Positions 22,241 to 33,699 of a DNA stretch of 64,000 nucleotides are shown here, one piece after another. Source of the DNA: Angiostrongylus vasorum (Eukaryota; Nematoda; Chromadorea; Rhabditida; Metastrongylidae); NCBI GenBank assembly GCA_018806985.1, contig JADANN010000446.1, forward strand, positions 674,312 through 738,311, in the 5' to 3' direction. The position numbers and the translations under genes were made by a program. The notes below the pieces were generated by a model that saw only the letters and a list, made by a program, of their open reading frames with translations, was not told the DNA's origin and did no database searches. Numbering within the stretch: the stretch's first letter is position 1; each line of letters opens with the position of its first letter.

Positions 22241-23520
22241 AGCAACTACTACTAATTTACTAGGATCGGATATAGTTCGAGAAAGTCTATCCATAGTTAC
22301 TGCATTGAACTGCACTTAGCTATTCTAATAATATTAACATTTGGCAAAATTTAAAAGTATCTGTTCTCCTTTCTGTTTTCCCGACATTTGGTTATGGTGA
22401 ATTCAGTCGTTAGATGATCAATATCAGTTCAAAAAGTAATGCGCCGTAATTCTGACGAATAGCGTATGACACCTCCGTTTCCTTCTCAGGAAGTGGCCAT
22501 TCACGTTTTAGTAATTCGTGCTTCGACTGGAACACTGCTTTGAAAAAAACTAGTTAACGTCCTTTCCTAAAAGATTTCTCAACGGACAAGTCTCTGCACT
22601 GTGATCTCTCCTTGTTTGTGAAGCATTTCGCTGTTTCGTGAAATTTGTGTATTTGTACTGGGATCAGATACAGCCGCTTAATCCCAGGGTAGAATTTCCT
22701 AAGTCTGGTGATAGTCTTATAAAGTACGGTAAACCTGGAACATCAATATGAATTTTTCTCACAAATAAATCGATGTCTCTGCCTTGCACTCTTTTTTTTT
22801 GCTTTCATGGCAGTCGATATCATACTGCTTATAAAAGCGAATTTCCATCAGAAGGACCTCCCAACGTTAACGAAACGGCGCAATGCCACAATTCTAAACG
22901 AAATCACTTATTTAGGAGAAAATAGAGATCGAAAGATAGGAGAAGCATAATCAAACTCCCTTGTTTAGATGTTATGGGACATTAGATGCACTTTGATCAA
23001 AACGTAGGAAAAAGAAAGGAAATCACGATAGCACGCTTCGCTCTCTTGGGTTCCGGAAGTGGACGAACTTTATTTCTAGTCGTAAGGAACGTATTGTAAA
23101 ACCGTTTCTAAACGTACTTGACAATACGCCTTCTATCTATTTATAAAAAATTTTTTTAAAACACAGCAATTTCTGGGAGGGACAGGTGATGTCTTGTCGT
23201 TAAATGCGTCTTTCAATTAGAAAGACAAACTGTCATCTATCAAGTACACTAATAACTTTTTTTACCACAACGGTCCTCTGCTTAAAATGAATTGGAACAA
23301 GATTTGTGGAAGATGGAAAAGCTAAATGAGAAGAATCCTCTTAAACCGTCTAGGAATCTGGGCAATTAAGGTAAATAAACGCTTCTTTACAGTTCTGCTC
23401 TCACTGTCTTGTATGTCACCACTTTGTTCTTTCACAGTGCAAGATTAAACTCTCTTTCCTTTGGAGAAAATCTTGCTTGCGGTGTTTTATAAAACGTACC
23501 GAACCTAGAGGAATTTCCCT
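22240..23520. other. Unassigned sequence
   Basis: 1.3 kb without a recognised repeat or convincing exon. Several short homopolymer runs; stops are frequent in all frames. Confidence 0.35.
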
Positions 23521-23527
23521 GCACAGT

Positions 23528-23770
23528 TTTAGGTTGTGGGTATAGCGTCGTAGTTAGAGATGCGCTGCAATACACAGATTGTTCGTCGTTCGATCTCGCC
23601 CCTTTGGGATCGCCACGCCTTCTGTTATTCCAGAAAATGGATAGTTGGTATCTCGTCTGTCTGGTAGGACGAAAAGGCCGATTAGTTGCGTCGATAGTGG
23701 TCCTCGACAAGTCACTGTATAGGTCAGAAATCCATCCAACCACCTCTATGGTGCTACGATTGCAATGGAA
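23528..23770 (+). repeat. SINE-A-like element, strongly diverged
   Basis: Head-like TAGCGTCGTAGTTAGAGATG and GTTCGATCTCGCCCC, then GGTAGGACGA, TCGATAGTGGTCCTCGACAAG, GTCACTGTATAGGTCAGA and CCAACCACCTC in SINE-A order. Either a very old SINE-A or a sister family. Confidence 0.5.
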
Positions 23771-24189
23771 TGTATAGAGTATCTCCTCGCGCATGAACCC
23801 TTCGTTGCTTGTATTTCTAACTATTAAGGAATGCTGTTCTGCCGATTTACCGTCTCTTCATTACTGTCATGAAATTTTCGATTAACTGCTTAGGGATTTT
23901 TACAAGTTGCAGGGAAAAATGCCGAACCTGGAGTGAGGTCAAAAAAATTTCACCCAATTAATAATTGTGGAACCAACGTTCCTTCCTGATTTCAGTATTC
24001 TTAAACATCTCCGGAAGAGAAAATTTATAGCGTCCACATGGCTTGTAGCGAATTATTAGTCTTTACCTTACTATCATTCTTTTACTTACAACAATTTCAA
24101 CAGTCTAGATGAAATGTGGATGCGATGTACAGAGTGAGAGGAACACTATAAAACCTCAATGCTGGCGACAAAGGTGATAAGATTGACGC

Positions 24190-24790
24190 CGAGTGCAAAG
24201 ATATGCGATTTATGACGGATTCTTTTTCCAATCAGCGAAGTTTGTTACGAAGAGAGAAATGTTGCTCTAGGAAGTGGCCACTGTTCCGCAACAAACACCT
24301 AGGAACAAATGCATGTAGGATGTGGGAAAATGCAGGCCTTTCCTGCCCCCACTTCTATTCATTCTGGATGCCCCATTTACAATCGTCTTCGTCTTCTGCA
24401 TCAACAATTTGCTTGTATTGCCAGTAATTCATGAATTACAAGGAGAGTCGAGCGGGCACTAGAGAAATCTTCAAATTTCCCTGCTGGTCATCCTAACATT
24501 TATGTCCTTCACTGAAAACCCGGTGTTGCATGTTAATAAGATAGAAAACAAACTCACTGTGAGAAATGGCAGAAAGATATAGCTTATTAAAAAACCCCTT
24601 ATAACACAACAGAACGGCCAAGGAGCCCTTCCGCGGAGCATGCTTCAACAAAAGAATCGGCGTAGTTGGTTCATTGTCAAGACTAGTTCCGCCGTGAATT
24701 GAGGGTCTTCTTCGTCTAAGACTCAACATCAGATTTTTACGAAGATGATACCGAGGCATTCTACACAGATTGAGACCCCATAGAAATAAC
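24190..24790 (+). mobile_element. Second LINE family, decayed endonuclease region
   Basis: It matches the minus strand of 55690-55070, including CCSRKWPLFRNK. Near 24740-24778 one frame reads DFYEDDTEAFYTD, like the acidic block before GDFN in RTE-type endonucleases (compare [15 protein letters not shown] in the 13.3 kb copy). Everything is frame-broken. It is clearly different from the main RTE family. Confidence 0.55.
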
Positions 24791-25490
24791 GTACCTTCCT
24801 ATTTCTTGTAACGAATAGTTAGCGGCGAAGTGGAGCTGTTCAGATCGTGTAGAATATTAGCCACGCGGGTCTTTTAGTTGTTGTATTAATCTATCAGCCT
24901 CAAACTTGGTTAATCAAACCGTTTACATACTTAAACAGAACATTAATAACATAATAGTAACGATAGAGACGTAGTGGTAAAGGAATCACACGAGTTAAAG
25001 CTATGTGGTGCTATGGCTAGTAGTGAAGTGAGGCTAACAACGAGATAGTGGTACTTGAATATTACTACATCATTAATACAATAATAGCAGTAATAATGAA
25101 TGATTACATACAAGCAACCGTTGGTTAGCCGTGAGCGATGCCACGCTCCCACTATCCGCGGCCGGTGCGGCGGCTGAGGGAGACGGTATGCTGGAGGCGG
25201 AGAGGGAGACTGTATGCTGGGGCGGAGAGGGATGTTGACGAGCCGCGTTTTCGGATGAGCTAAGGATCAACATTATAGCGGTGAGGTGCGCTTTAGCATG
25301 ATCAAGGAGACAGTAAGTTACATGAGCATTGACGGTGCTATGGACAACGAATGATGAGTTATCTACGGAACGCAGTCAGGCGGCTGGTCGTGGATAACGC
25401 TATATCTGCAACGTGAAGTTCGAGCATCGATGGGTGCCACCATTGCTTAAGAGTCGAGGGCCAGAATGATTATCACTGCAATTGATAAGA
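24790..25490. other. Sequence interrupting the second LINE family
   Basis: About 700 bases separate two parts of the LINE that are nearly adjacent at 55 kb. It includes a purine/GC-rich part with GGAGGCGGAGAGGGAGACTG-like repeats (25190-25240). A segment at 25415-25490 recurs at 56005-56080. No coding region seen. Confidence 0.4.
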
Positions 25491-25493
25491 GGG

Positions 25494-26060
25494 AGGTTCT
25501 CTATACTTCTTTCTATTACATTAATATACCTTCTCTGATAACTCATAAGCTAGCGACTGAACAAACGAGAATATCTGGAGAAGTCTATATGGAAATCCAC
25601 CCACCAGAATAGGACTGAATACTGAAAGCAGCTTTCTGAGTGTAACGATGACCCAATATTCATGGTTGCTTACAATTTGAAAACCATACTTTAGATGATG
25701 GAAGTTGGGATCTTTCACTGGAGAGTGCGATAACGAAACAACAGGCGACATCACTTTACATCCAAGGGTAGGTCTAACTCATGGAATTTTTGTCCCAAAA
25801 CTTCACATTACTTAGTGCTTCAGCATTTCTTCGCACAACCTTCCATTTCTAATCAACAAGAGAGATAGTCACATAATTCAGGAAGCCACGTCACACATCC
25901 ATCGTAAATTGGCATTTGTTTAGATTATGATCGTTAGCGGTAACATTAGTGGGGGAAGAGGCTGCAGCACGTTCAACCAATAACTACTGTGTTAAACGGA
26001 TCAGCCAAGAATATGCAAGCAAAGAAGAAGTCCTGCACACATTTTTGTTTTCACAACAAT
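25494..26060 (+). mobile_element. Second LINE family, endonuclease C-terminal part (copy 1)
   Basis: Plus-strand frames include TRIGLNTESSFLSVTMTQ and RWKLGSFTGECDN, resembling the RTE block RRWTWESPSGEYHNEIDH, and then VPKL. It is nearly identical to 56785-57400 and inverted relative to 54.6-56.0 kb. A 46-base segment present near 57272-57320 is missing here. Confidence 0.6.
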
Positions 26061-26063
26061 GTA

Positions 26064-26780
26064 AAAAAAGATAAAAACTAGAAAATTGACACCCACTAAA
26101 AGACGACTTTGCATAAGCATTCGAGCTGAAGTGCAAAGGTAGAGCTGCAAAGGCTACAGGGGTTTGCCAATTTAAGACGCTTATGGCTGGACTTGCCAAG
26201 CTTTTAGAAAAGTAAAGAAGAGAATCTCAGATGGAATATCGGTGAAATGACAGCAAACAGATGGATCAAACTGTGTAATATCAAGCTTTGGCCGGGCGAA
26301 ACAAAAGAATGCCTATTTCAACAGCGCTTGTGAAAAACTTTGTCCTTAACGTGATGACATTAAATTCTTCTTTAGTGGAACAGTATGCAGAAAACGATAT
26401 GAAGAAGTGACCCATTTCTCATGATTTATTCAATCTCAGCGTAAAGAATGTCTATGATTGATGCAGCAGTGTGTACTGGGGCAGTGAATTCGGGTGAAGA
26501 GCGAGTACAATAACCTTATAAGTGCACTGAGCATATAGTGAACAGTAGAAGTAACATTTTAATTCGTGGCAACATCTTCAACTGTAGGATAAATACTGAA
26601 ATGTTGGAAATTTGATAGGCAATGGAAGTGATAGGTTTTGCGGACAACCGGTGGACGTGACCCGTAAGTTGCAGAGTTCCGCTGGATGTCAACTCTTTGA
26701 CGCGACAATTTGGCCAAAGGAGTGGTCGGCTAACATGTTCATTACTTTCACCTATTAATTCGTTTCACCTGGAAAAACGA
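26064..26780. other. Segment unique to copy 1 of the duplication
   Basis: No repeat or gene recognised. It ends in a SINE-B-type A-rich tail (AAGCAGTAAATAAAGAGG), so it may be an insertion that brought a SINE-B left unit, or ancestral sequence lost from copy 2. Confidence 0.4.
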
Positions 26781-26811
26781 GTAAGCAGTAAATAAAGAGG
26801 ATAAGATTGTG

Positions 26812-27140
26812 ATTATAACTACAGCCTCAGCTTAACTGGGTTCATTGCCGATTTGGGCTCACCAGATCAATCCGCTAACATGTGATTGCTGACGGCAGCG
26901 ATCGATATAACAACCTAAGAGACAGAAGAAACGAAGGACTTGCATGGTGTGGTGGTGAATGCGTTAGCCCCCAGGAAAGTGTAATAGCTCGTTCGTTTCT
27001 CACCGCAAACACCTTTTTGCAAATATCCCAGCATCATACAAGTTATGTCAGTTTTAGTTGCAAAACGCAATATTGCCCACTGTGCCGGTTCTACAAGCCG
27101 TGAAACTGGTCTTGAGTGGAAATTTAGCAAAATGCTTCAC
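26812..27140 (+). repeat. SINE-B copy in duplication copy 1
   Basis: GTGATTATAACTACAGCC, CTTAACTGGGTTCATTGCCG, the head TGGTGTGGTGGTGAATGCG and CTCGTTCGTTTCTCACC, and AAATATCCCAGCATCAT. It is preceded by the tail of another unit, as in the dimers at 22 and 41 kb. Confidence 0.85.
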
Positions 27141-27155
27141 AACCTTTTCCAGATT

Positions 27156-27317
27156 ATGAACATTTTTTCTATGCGTAGTTTCACTAGCAGTTACTTTCTG
27201 CGTGGTGACAGTCTATTCTTTCACGGAAGTGGATGGGAAACTGCCAGTGCGTTCCAGAAGAACTGCTAACTAGAAGAAGAAAGTTCTAACTCCATGACAA
27301 GGTGTGCACGGCTCTAA
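27156..27317 (+). pseudogene. Small secreted peptide gene, frameshifted copy
   Basis: Twin of the intact gene at 57769-57921. The acceptor CCTTTTCCAG and ATG are preserved, but an extra T in the run after AACAT (27158-27168) shifts the frame after four codons. A further difference places TAACTAG where the intact copy has GCAGCAG. Since many one-base homopolymer differences distinguish the two duplicated segments, a sequencing or assembly error is possible and this could be functional in the real genome. Confidence 0.6.
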
Positions 27318-27582
27318 TTAGTGCGTAGTGAACCCAAATTTGTGTGAGAAGAACAAATGAAGAACGAGTGAAATGGCACTACACTTCTATGTTTTTTAAA
27401 AACTAAAATTAGCCGTGGAGTGCTTGGGAAGTATTGTAATGTCAATAGTTTTGTCCCAAATGTTATAGTAATCAGTACAGTTTTATGCCAATAATGCTGA
27501 TCTTCACAACGAGGTTGAATTCGACTGTTTACGTAAATATGTTATCTCCCTAAATCATGACACTTTCGAATGGTTGGTGATT

Positions 27583-27840
27583 CTATGCGTTCAGCTTCAA
27601 TGAACAGTGGTGGATTACTCTTTCAGTGAGTAAGAAAGAGTTCACCGCTGCCGTTAAAGCAACCATTTGGTAAGGTGGCTTATCTACTTGTGATCCAGGG
27701 GAAGCGGGAACCGTCTGTGAAGCATCTACGCAGTTATCGTGTGTCTCCATAGCAGAAAAAGCTTCGGTCAACAAACATCGCAGCAGTCAACCAGAAACTG
27801 TTTTGGGTACCGCAAAATTCTTCGTACCTATCGGCCATTC
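27583..27840 (-). CDS. Coding-like exon in duplication copy 1, unknown
   Basis: Minus-strand frame with METHDNCVDASQTVPASPG and SQVDKPPYQMVALTAAVNS. The matching frame at 58.2-58.46 kb extends further upstream; here an extra T (TTTTTCTGC) shifts it. The peptide looks like real protein and not repeat sequence. No domain recognised. Confidence 0.35.
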
Positions 27841-27978
27841 GTGAAGTAGAATCACGTAGAGACTCTCTTCGCTTGGTTTGTTCTCACGGTTTATTTTTGC
27901 TTATTACATGGCGTCATAATGTGGATGAAGGAACATTTGATTGATTTCGCTTTGTATTACGCATGACGTGTGAAATAG

Positions 27979-28260
27979 GGCGCGTGTGGTGCAGTGGTAG
28001 GAGGCGTCCTGCAACACACACGTGGAATCGATCACCGTGCCCCTCGTCCACCAAGCCTTCCATCAATCCGGGGTCGGAAAATTGGTACCATACTTGTCTG
28101 GGAGAATAGCAGGACTGGCTCGATACATCGGCAGGCGACCGCGAGTCATTGTAAAGGCCAGATATGCATCCAGTCACCTCCAACGATACTTAATGAAGTC
28201 GAATGCATGGCGCACTCCTCAGGGATTGATCAACGCGGAGAGCTTTATCCCTTTGCCCTT
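27979..28260 (+). repeat. SINE-A copy 7
   Basis: Full-length head, TGGTGCAGTGGTAGGAGG and GGAATCGATCACC, body and AGAGCTTTATCCC end. Also present at the same place in duplication copy 2 (58583). Confidence 0.93.
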
Positions 28261-28261
28261 T

Positions 28262-29255
28262 ATGACGCAAAAGGTACCCTTCTACACCCGAAGGTGGAGC
28301 GGCACAACACATGAAGATGATGAACGTTCGGTTGTCGATGGCAACAACTCATTGTTCATTTCAACGAACACTCACTAAGCAACTTGACCGATTATTTCTA
28401 CACTAAACTTTGATCGTTCAGCATTTCCAGGTTTATGTACAATCGCGAAAAAATCAGCAACCAATAGTGATGAGGTGAATAAAAAACAAATAAATATATT
28501 AGCTTTAATTTCGGTTTAAAAGAATGATTCCTTTGTGGTTGGTATTCTGCCTTTCCATGGGTAAAAAACGGGTTATCAACGACAAAAAGTGTCTTTATAG
28601 TGGTTCTACTTGGGTGAATTGGAACGACTCCTTACCAGGTCGATGTTGTTACTTCAAGAGAAGAACCTCAGCATTTATGTGATAAAAAAGCGGAATCATT
28701 CACCACAGCTTCTTTGATCATTAGAATCGCGTACGGAAACCACTGCTTCAAAAGCAACAGAAATTAGAACTGCAACGTCTAGCAGGACAAATAGTAGTCG
28801 AGAAAGAGCAACACTTTGTTCCAGGTCATGCTTAAATATACTTGAAGAAACATGTGGTCAAATGTCCTAACTTATGTCGCGAATTGCTGGATTTTAGAAA
28901 TCCTCTTCTAACGTCCGTTCTTGAATCCTCCGTGAAGTGCTCAAAATGTTCGTGTTTTGCCTGTTACACTGTGCGTGGTCAACCAATCGTCTTACTAATC
29001 ACAGTATTCGGTGCTGTTATGCAAAAAAGAAAGGAAAATTTCTCAGTCATCAATAAATCAACGCCGGTGACATTCCTGGCACTTCCGCCTCTGCCGTTTT
29101 GCTGCACGACAACCACAAGACCAAGCAAATCATGTGCTTAGTTGGACGTGATTAAAACCGGATCAAAGTAGCACACCGAAGTCTCGCAACCGTTTTCGTT
29201 CTCATCCAACACTCATCTGTATCACCTCTTGTGCCAGCATATTTCAATTCACTTT
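28262..29255. other. Duplicated segment without a clear gene
   Basis: Matches 58868-59860. A minus-strand frame near 29130-29000 (QQNGRGGSARNVTGVDLLM) is protein-like but short. The part at 29060-29240 belongs to a dispersed repeat also found at 51040-51220. Confidence 0.35.
29060..29240 (-). repeat. Dispersed repeat F (unclassified)
   Basis: On the minus strand GAGAACGAAAACGG, TGTGCTACTTTGATCCGG, AATCACGTCCAACTAAGC and TTGTCGTGCAG. A diverged copy is at 51040-51220 (+) and the duplicated twin at 59665-59845. Confidence 0.6.
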
Positions 29256-29257
29256 GA

Positions 29258-29540
29258 AAGGATAAAAGGATAAAGCTGGCGGCGTTGATCACTCTTTGAG
29301 AGATGCGCCATGCATTCGACTTCATTAAGTGTCGTAGGAGGTGATTGGATGCATATCTGGCTTTTACAATGACTCGCGGTGGCCTGCCGATGTATCCAGC
29401 CAGTGCTGCTACCCACCCAGACAAGTCTGGTGCCAATTTGCCGACCCCGGAGGATGGAATGCTTGGTGGGCTGTGGCCGCGGGGATCGATTCCACGTGTG
29501 TGTCGCAGTGGCGCCTCCAACCACTGCGCCACATGCGCCC
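29258..29540 (-). repeat. SINE-A copy 8 (left partner of the recombinant)
   Basis: Full length with the head reversed at 29505-29540 (CTCCAACCACTGCGCCACAT). Its 3' flank matches duplication copy 2, its 5' flank does not. Confidence 0.93.
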
Positions 29541-29811
29541 CTCAGTTCACTTTTAGCCGTCATAAATTGGAAGGAAGTCCATTAGACTGCAGCTGTCTTC
29601 GTCCACGTGACACACCCTTATTCTATTCTACAGACACGAAAACTTGGTTTTTTGATGCCCACCACATGCGATTGTTTCATGTTCCTATATCAGAGCTCTT
29701 ATTTTAAAAGACAGTGAACAAACTGGACTTTGTTAAGTCGGCCGAGGTGGTGCCCTCCAGTACATCATTTATGCTTGGAGCAGCCTGTTTTGCTATGGTT
29801 ATTTGTTTTTT

Positions 29812-30004
29812 ACATCCTTCTTTGTGATAATGTGAGACCGACATGCTATTGTTTCTCCGAGAATTGTGTATAACAGCATCGATGCTTTTTACAACGTTGG
29901 TACAACGTTAAATTCACATTTCACGCTTTCGTTCTTTCTCTGTGGTGACATTTCAGATCCTCGTCCGGTTATTTAGTGTAATAATATAAAGTGGATCTGA
30001 TTTC
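29812..30004 (+). repeat. Dispersed repeat E (unclassified)
   Basis: Same sequence at 32072-32257 and 60490-60690: TGATAATGTGAGACCGACAT, TTTACAACGTTGGTACAACG and TTAGTGTAATAATATAAAGTGG. It contains a short direct repeat (ACAACGTTGGT/ACAACGTTAA). No coding capacity. Confidence 0.75.
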
Positions 30005-30049
30005 CACCACATTGAAAGCAACACAACTTTTTTGCACATGGTGTTTAGC

Positions 30050-30260
30050 GTTTCCTACAAATATATAGCTTTCTGATCTCTCAACGTAGGGGGCTGGTTG
30101 TAGTCATGGGTAGTTTCCCTGCTTTTACCAAGACTAGACGGTGAGCTTATTTGTTGGAAACGACTCCAATCCGCCTCCCATATACTTCCTGTCACTTGAT
30201 TGCAGGCTTTTGGCCGAAATGACTCGCACAATCCGTCTAAACGAGAACACACTAATGCAC
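30050..30260 (-). mobile_element. RTE 5' UTR fragment
   Basis: Minus strand matches the RTE 5' UTR at 12590-12740: AAAAGCCTGCAATCAAGTGA, GGGAGGCGG and TCCAACAAATAAGCTC. Confidence 0.8.
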
Positions 30261-30479
30261 GCTTGCTTCAATATGTCTTTGTAAACACAAAAGGTGTGTG
30301 CCAAATCGGAGCAGCAGAAACAAGGAAGGTAGTCGTAGTTATAGAAATCTGTCGCGATGCCACCTACCCTTTGAGCTCATAACTGTCGGCAATGAGAAAC
30401 CGTTTAAGAGGAACAACGCGGATTCTATTTACTACTGCCCATTAATTAAGGAGTGTAGCTTTCCTCCTCTAAAGCTTTA

Positions 30480-31395
30480 GCTGAATGCTGTACCACAAGA
30501 ATACAGTTCTTCTATTGCAGTGGGTACGACCGCAGGACACCATCTCTAATGAAAGGCTTTCAGTGAGAAAGATAGCACTCACATTTGATGTCGATCACAA
30601 ACTAAACCTCCTTGGAGGCGTTTTGCCATCTTTTTCCAGCTCACCAGTTGGCAAGAGCAGTATTCGTGCGGTGCTCTACTACGATGGGATCAACTTGATA
30701 TAACTGCTACGAAGACCCGCTTCGTGAGGAAAAAACTGCTACAGACAATCGATTCGACTCATGGCCGCTCTGAGAAAGACGGAACGGCCGAGGCGTTAGT
30801 ATCAATCTGTTGCAAATAAAGTTATCGGGAAACTAATGCATACTGCGCATAAGCCAGAAGGAAACTCCATTTATGAGAAACGCAACAGCAAACAGATCGT
30901 AGCGGATGGTTTCTTCATTACAGATTCTATACCTTACGTTGTCCGAGAAGAAGAAACATGGTAGACGACAAGAATGTAGAAGTCACTTAGAAGAGCAAAA
31001 AAAGTATGAACCGCATTTGACAAAACACCAATGAACTCACGGACCGGAAACTTCGCCATCAAACTTTACGATTCAACCATCTTTAAAGTGTTCAGCTGTG
31101 CCGATGAAACGTAGGTTAACACTTGAACAGTGTCCACACTTGGATGCATCACATACAGAGGGGGCTTGGTCAATATTTCCATAAGAAATCCGTTACACAT
31201 AAGGTGAAGTCGGACTGCTGGTTAAGACCTTCAAAAAATTATTTTACCTTCGAGATCAAAGATAATATATTCTGGGAGTGGCACGCCAATCAGTCCATCA
31301 TTGCTGTGAAGAGCAGAACACAGATAAACAACGCAAAAAAAGCAGTAATGGGTGCACCGAGTGGAGTGCAGAATGAACCAAACGTTCTCTGAGAA
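30480..31395 (+). mobile_element. Decayed non-LTR reverse transcriptase remnant
   Basis: A plus-strand frame near 31045-31115 reads FAIKLYDSTIFKVFSCADET, the same layout as the RT C-terminal block in RTE elements (HLFDSTVLPALTYASETW-like). Upstream frames include RKIALTFDVDHKLNLLGG. Too decayed to assign a clade; it differs from the main RTE copies. Confidence 0.5.
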
Positions 31396-31450
31396 GGTCA
31401 TATAATAGATAACCGAATGTGTTTATGACTCATATCGGCTAATTTCGAAT

Positions 31451-31723
31451 AAAAAATGCTCTCCGCGTTGAAAATCCCCTGAGGTATGCGCCATCCAAAC
31501 GAGTTCATTAAGTATCGTTGGAGGTGACTGAATGCATATCTGGCCTTCATAATGACAGGCGGTGGCATGCCGATGTACCGAGCGAGTGCTGCTATTCTCC
31601 CAGACAAGTCTGGTACTAATTTGCCGACGCCGGAGGGTAGGACGGCTCGGTGGGCTATGGCCGCGGGGATCGATTCTACGTGTGTGTCACAGTGGCGCCT
31701 TCAACCACTGCGCCAGACGCGCC
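31451..31723 (-). repeat. SINE-A copy 9 (right partner of the recombinant)
   Basis: Full length; head reversed at 31690-31723 (CAACCACTGCGCCAGACGCG). Its 5' flank (TTCCTTGTGCTATAACTC) matches duplication copy 2. Confidence 0.92.
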
Positions 31724-31849
31724 TTTCCTTGTGCTATAACTCTTCAAAAACCCATGTAATCGAAAAAAAACATTGCCAATTTTTGAAAAATCGGCTTGGA
31801 ACGATAAGGAGAGAAGAGCGTGCAACCTAGTGGCAGTGTCGGAGAAAGT

Positions 31850-32060
31850 GCATGCATTCGTCGGTTACAATAATTGCCTCTGGCTAGCAAAGCTGACCGT
31901 TAGTACGGTGTGGGTCAATATGATTGGCACGGTAGCATTGTCGAAATACGTGTGTGGCCAATTGGAAGGGGGTGATACGGGCCAAATATACATTCAACCA
32001 CTCCTGCGCTCCCAAGACTGGAGTCAAATGTAGTGCACTCGAAGGATTAGCTCAAGACCG
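31850..32060 (+). repeat. SINE-A-like remnant
   Basis: A headless match: GTATTG-like body replaced by GGTAGCATTGTCGAAATACG, then GGGCCAAATATACATTCAAC, CCACTCCTGCG and AAGACCGAGCGCTTTTTAC at the end. Diverged; twin at 60280-60490. Confidence 0.5.
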
Positions 32061-32071
32061 AGCGCTTTTTA

Positions 32072-32257
32072 CTTCCTTCTTGATGATAATGTGAGACCGA
32101 CATGCTATCGCTTCTCCGAATATTGTGTATAACAACACCGCTGCTTTTTACAACGTTGGTACAACGTTAACTATATATTCCACACTTTCGTTCGTTCTCT
32201 TTGGTGACATTCCAGATCCTCGTCCGGTTATTTAGTGTAATAATATAAAGTGGATTT
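32072..32257 (+). repeat. Dispersed repeat E copy 2
   Basis: Close match to 29812-30004; the junction on the right runs directly into an RTE 3' tail. Confidence 0.75.
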
Positions 32258-32261
32258 GTAT

Positions 32262-32905
32262 TTCATCATCTGTATCACCTGTTTCCCCCTTGATGGTCGA
32301 GTTAGTCGAGCATACGCCATTAAATCTTCCATTTTTTCTTTGTCACTTGCAAGTGCATCCCAGCGGGTTCCGTTCGCTCTAAAAAACTCGCCAGGCACCG
32401 ATTCTGTATTCTAAGGTATTCATGAAGGACCCTAACCATCCGGTAGGAGGTCTTCTTACAGCACATTTGACATCTTGAGGAGTTTACTCACGCCTCTCGC
32501 CCACTGGTTGTCTTCTATTGGCATCGAGCTTACCTTGCCTTACACAGTTTGGAGTTCACTACGACGTCTCTGGTGTTTAATCGTTGACGTGGATCGGATC
32601 TTCGGATCCCTATCACTTGCGCGATACGGGATCTTGCTAGCATCGTTTTCTTCATTGCGTCTTCACTAACGCTGAGTCTTTCGTCGAGCTTAGGTAACTA
32701 CCGTAGCTATCAGATTTCTGAGCCAATCGTTAAGGCAGGCAGAAAGACGGAGTGGAAAAAGTGGGCTCGTGGTACCTTTTTTTCTCCTTCACTATATCCT
32801 TGATGCTCTTGAAAGCTCCCCACGTCGCCCATTTTCCCTACTCAACTCTGGAGTTAAGTCGTTCGTCATGTTGATTTCACGCCTTAGATGGACATAAGTA
32901 GAACA
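32262..32905 (-). mobile_element. RTE 3' fragment, decayed
   Basis: Starts with CATCTGTATCACCTGTTTCC (the reversed RTE tail). The RT C-terminal region is recognisable on the minus strand by alignment to 15139-15522: the part equivalent to RAGHIMRMNDN is rearranged, and CTCGACTAAC matches the DDQ-type end. 5'-truncated near 32905. Duplicated at 60686-61330. Confidence 0.75.
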
Positions 32906-32914
32906 TTTATTTAT

Positions 32915-33475
32915 ATGATCTCACAAACTGATCTTATTGAGCGGATGCGGTGTTGGTATAAGTTTTCATTGTCGTTGTTGTTGTTGTTGTCGTTGCCGTT
33001 ATTGTTGGTGTTGCTGGTCGATGGCTGACGTTTCGGTGGCTTCGCCTTCCTCAGAGCCTCAATGGTTCGATGGAAAAAACCAAATTATTAATGAAGATCT
33101 AACATATAAATAAACGCCACATTGATCAAAAAACTACTCACCGTGCTGTTACGAATGGGACTGCTCGCGTGTTGTTCACATGGGGTGAGGAACGAGACCC
33201 ATTCAGGTCAAAAAATCATTTTGGAATACGGCGCCGGGTCACATGTGATTGTGAGGCATTCGTTTCTCCTGTCGAACTTTGGATTTTTGAAATTTATCCA
33301 AAACGCCTCAAGAGTCTTTCGCGTTGGTGTTCTTGATTCCTGTGCTATGATCCGGACATTCACTTCAAAATCATCGCCATTGTGCTTTTGTGCCCTATGT
33401 GTACGTAAAGGACTGCTTTGACGAATTTCGACTTTCCCATCTAGTTGTTCTTTTATGCGGACATAGCATGGTTAG
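32915..33475 (-). mobile_element. PLE terminal repeat and endonuclease end
   Basis: On the minus strand: GIY-YIG end (near 33420-33280), spacer, hammerhead-like motif (33021-33060), GTTGTTGTTG tract (reversed) and the ATGATCTCACAAACTGATC terminus. Twin at 61336-61900. Confidence 0.8.
33021..33060 (-). ncRNA. Hammerhead-ribozyme-like motif, well preserved
   Basis: Minus strand: GAGGCU, core CUGAGGA, a GGCGAAGCC hairpin plus ACC as stem II region, GAAA, ACGU with cleavage triplet GUC, then AGCC. Stem I GGCU/AGCC is perfect and stem III ACGU is self-complementary, as in dimer-active hammerheads. The A between the core and stem II is an extra base relative to the textbook motif. Confidence 0.65.
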
Positions 33476-33544
33476 TAACATTTTTGATCAATCTGGACTT
33501 TATTTATGTGTTTGGTCTGCCTTAATGCTATAGATATTTCACCC

Positions 33545-33650
33545 GAATAAAAGGCTACTGTTACATAACGGCGTCCAGGCTATAAAGAAGGCGAAATCGC
33601 CGAAACGTCTGCCATCGACCAACAACACGAACGACAGCGACAACAGTTCC
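33545..33650 (+). mobile_element. PLE terminus, inverted orientation
   Basis: GCGTCCAGGCTATAAAGAAG, then GGCGAAATCGCCGAAACGTC, TGCCATCGACCAACAAC on the plus strand, opposite to the neighbouring copy. The core CUGANGA is replaced by CTATAAAGA, so only stem II, GAAA and the cleavage side survive. Confidence 0.7.
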
Positions 33651-33699
33651 CAAGATTGAGTTTCTATTAACTTTGGCATTGGATTAGAAATCTTTCGAT

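Larger units (their letters stand above)
29541..31450. other. Interval missing from duplication copy 2
   Basis: Lies between two same-orientation SINE-A copies. It contains repeat E (29812-30004), an RTE 5' UTR scrap (30050-30260) and a decayed LINE RT (30480-31395). The first 270 bases hold nothing recognised. Confidence 0.6.

Noticed and set aside
22240..23520. Search for an exon after CCTTCTCAG near 22488
   Set aside because: The frames close within a few codons and no donor follows.
29812..30004. CRISPR-like or regulatory array from ACAACGTTGGT repeats
   Set aside because: Only two short repeats, within a dispersed repeat in a eukaryotic genome.
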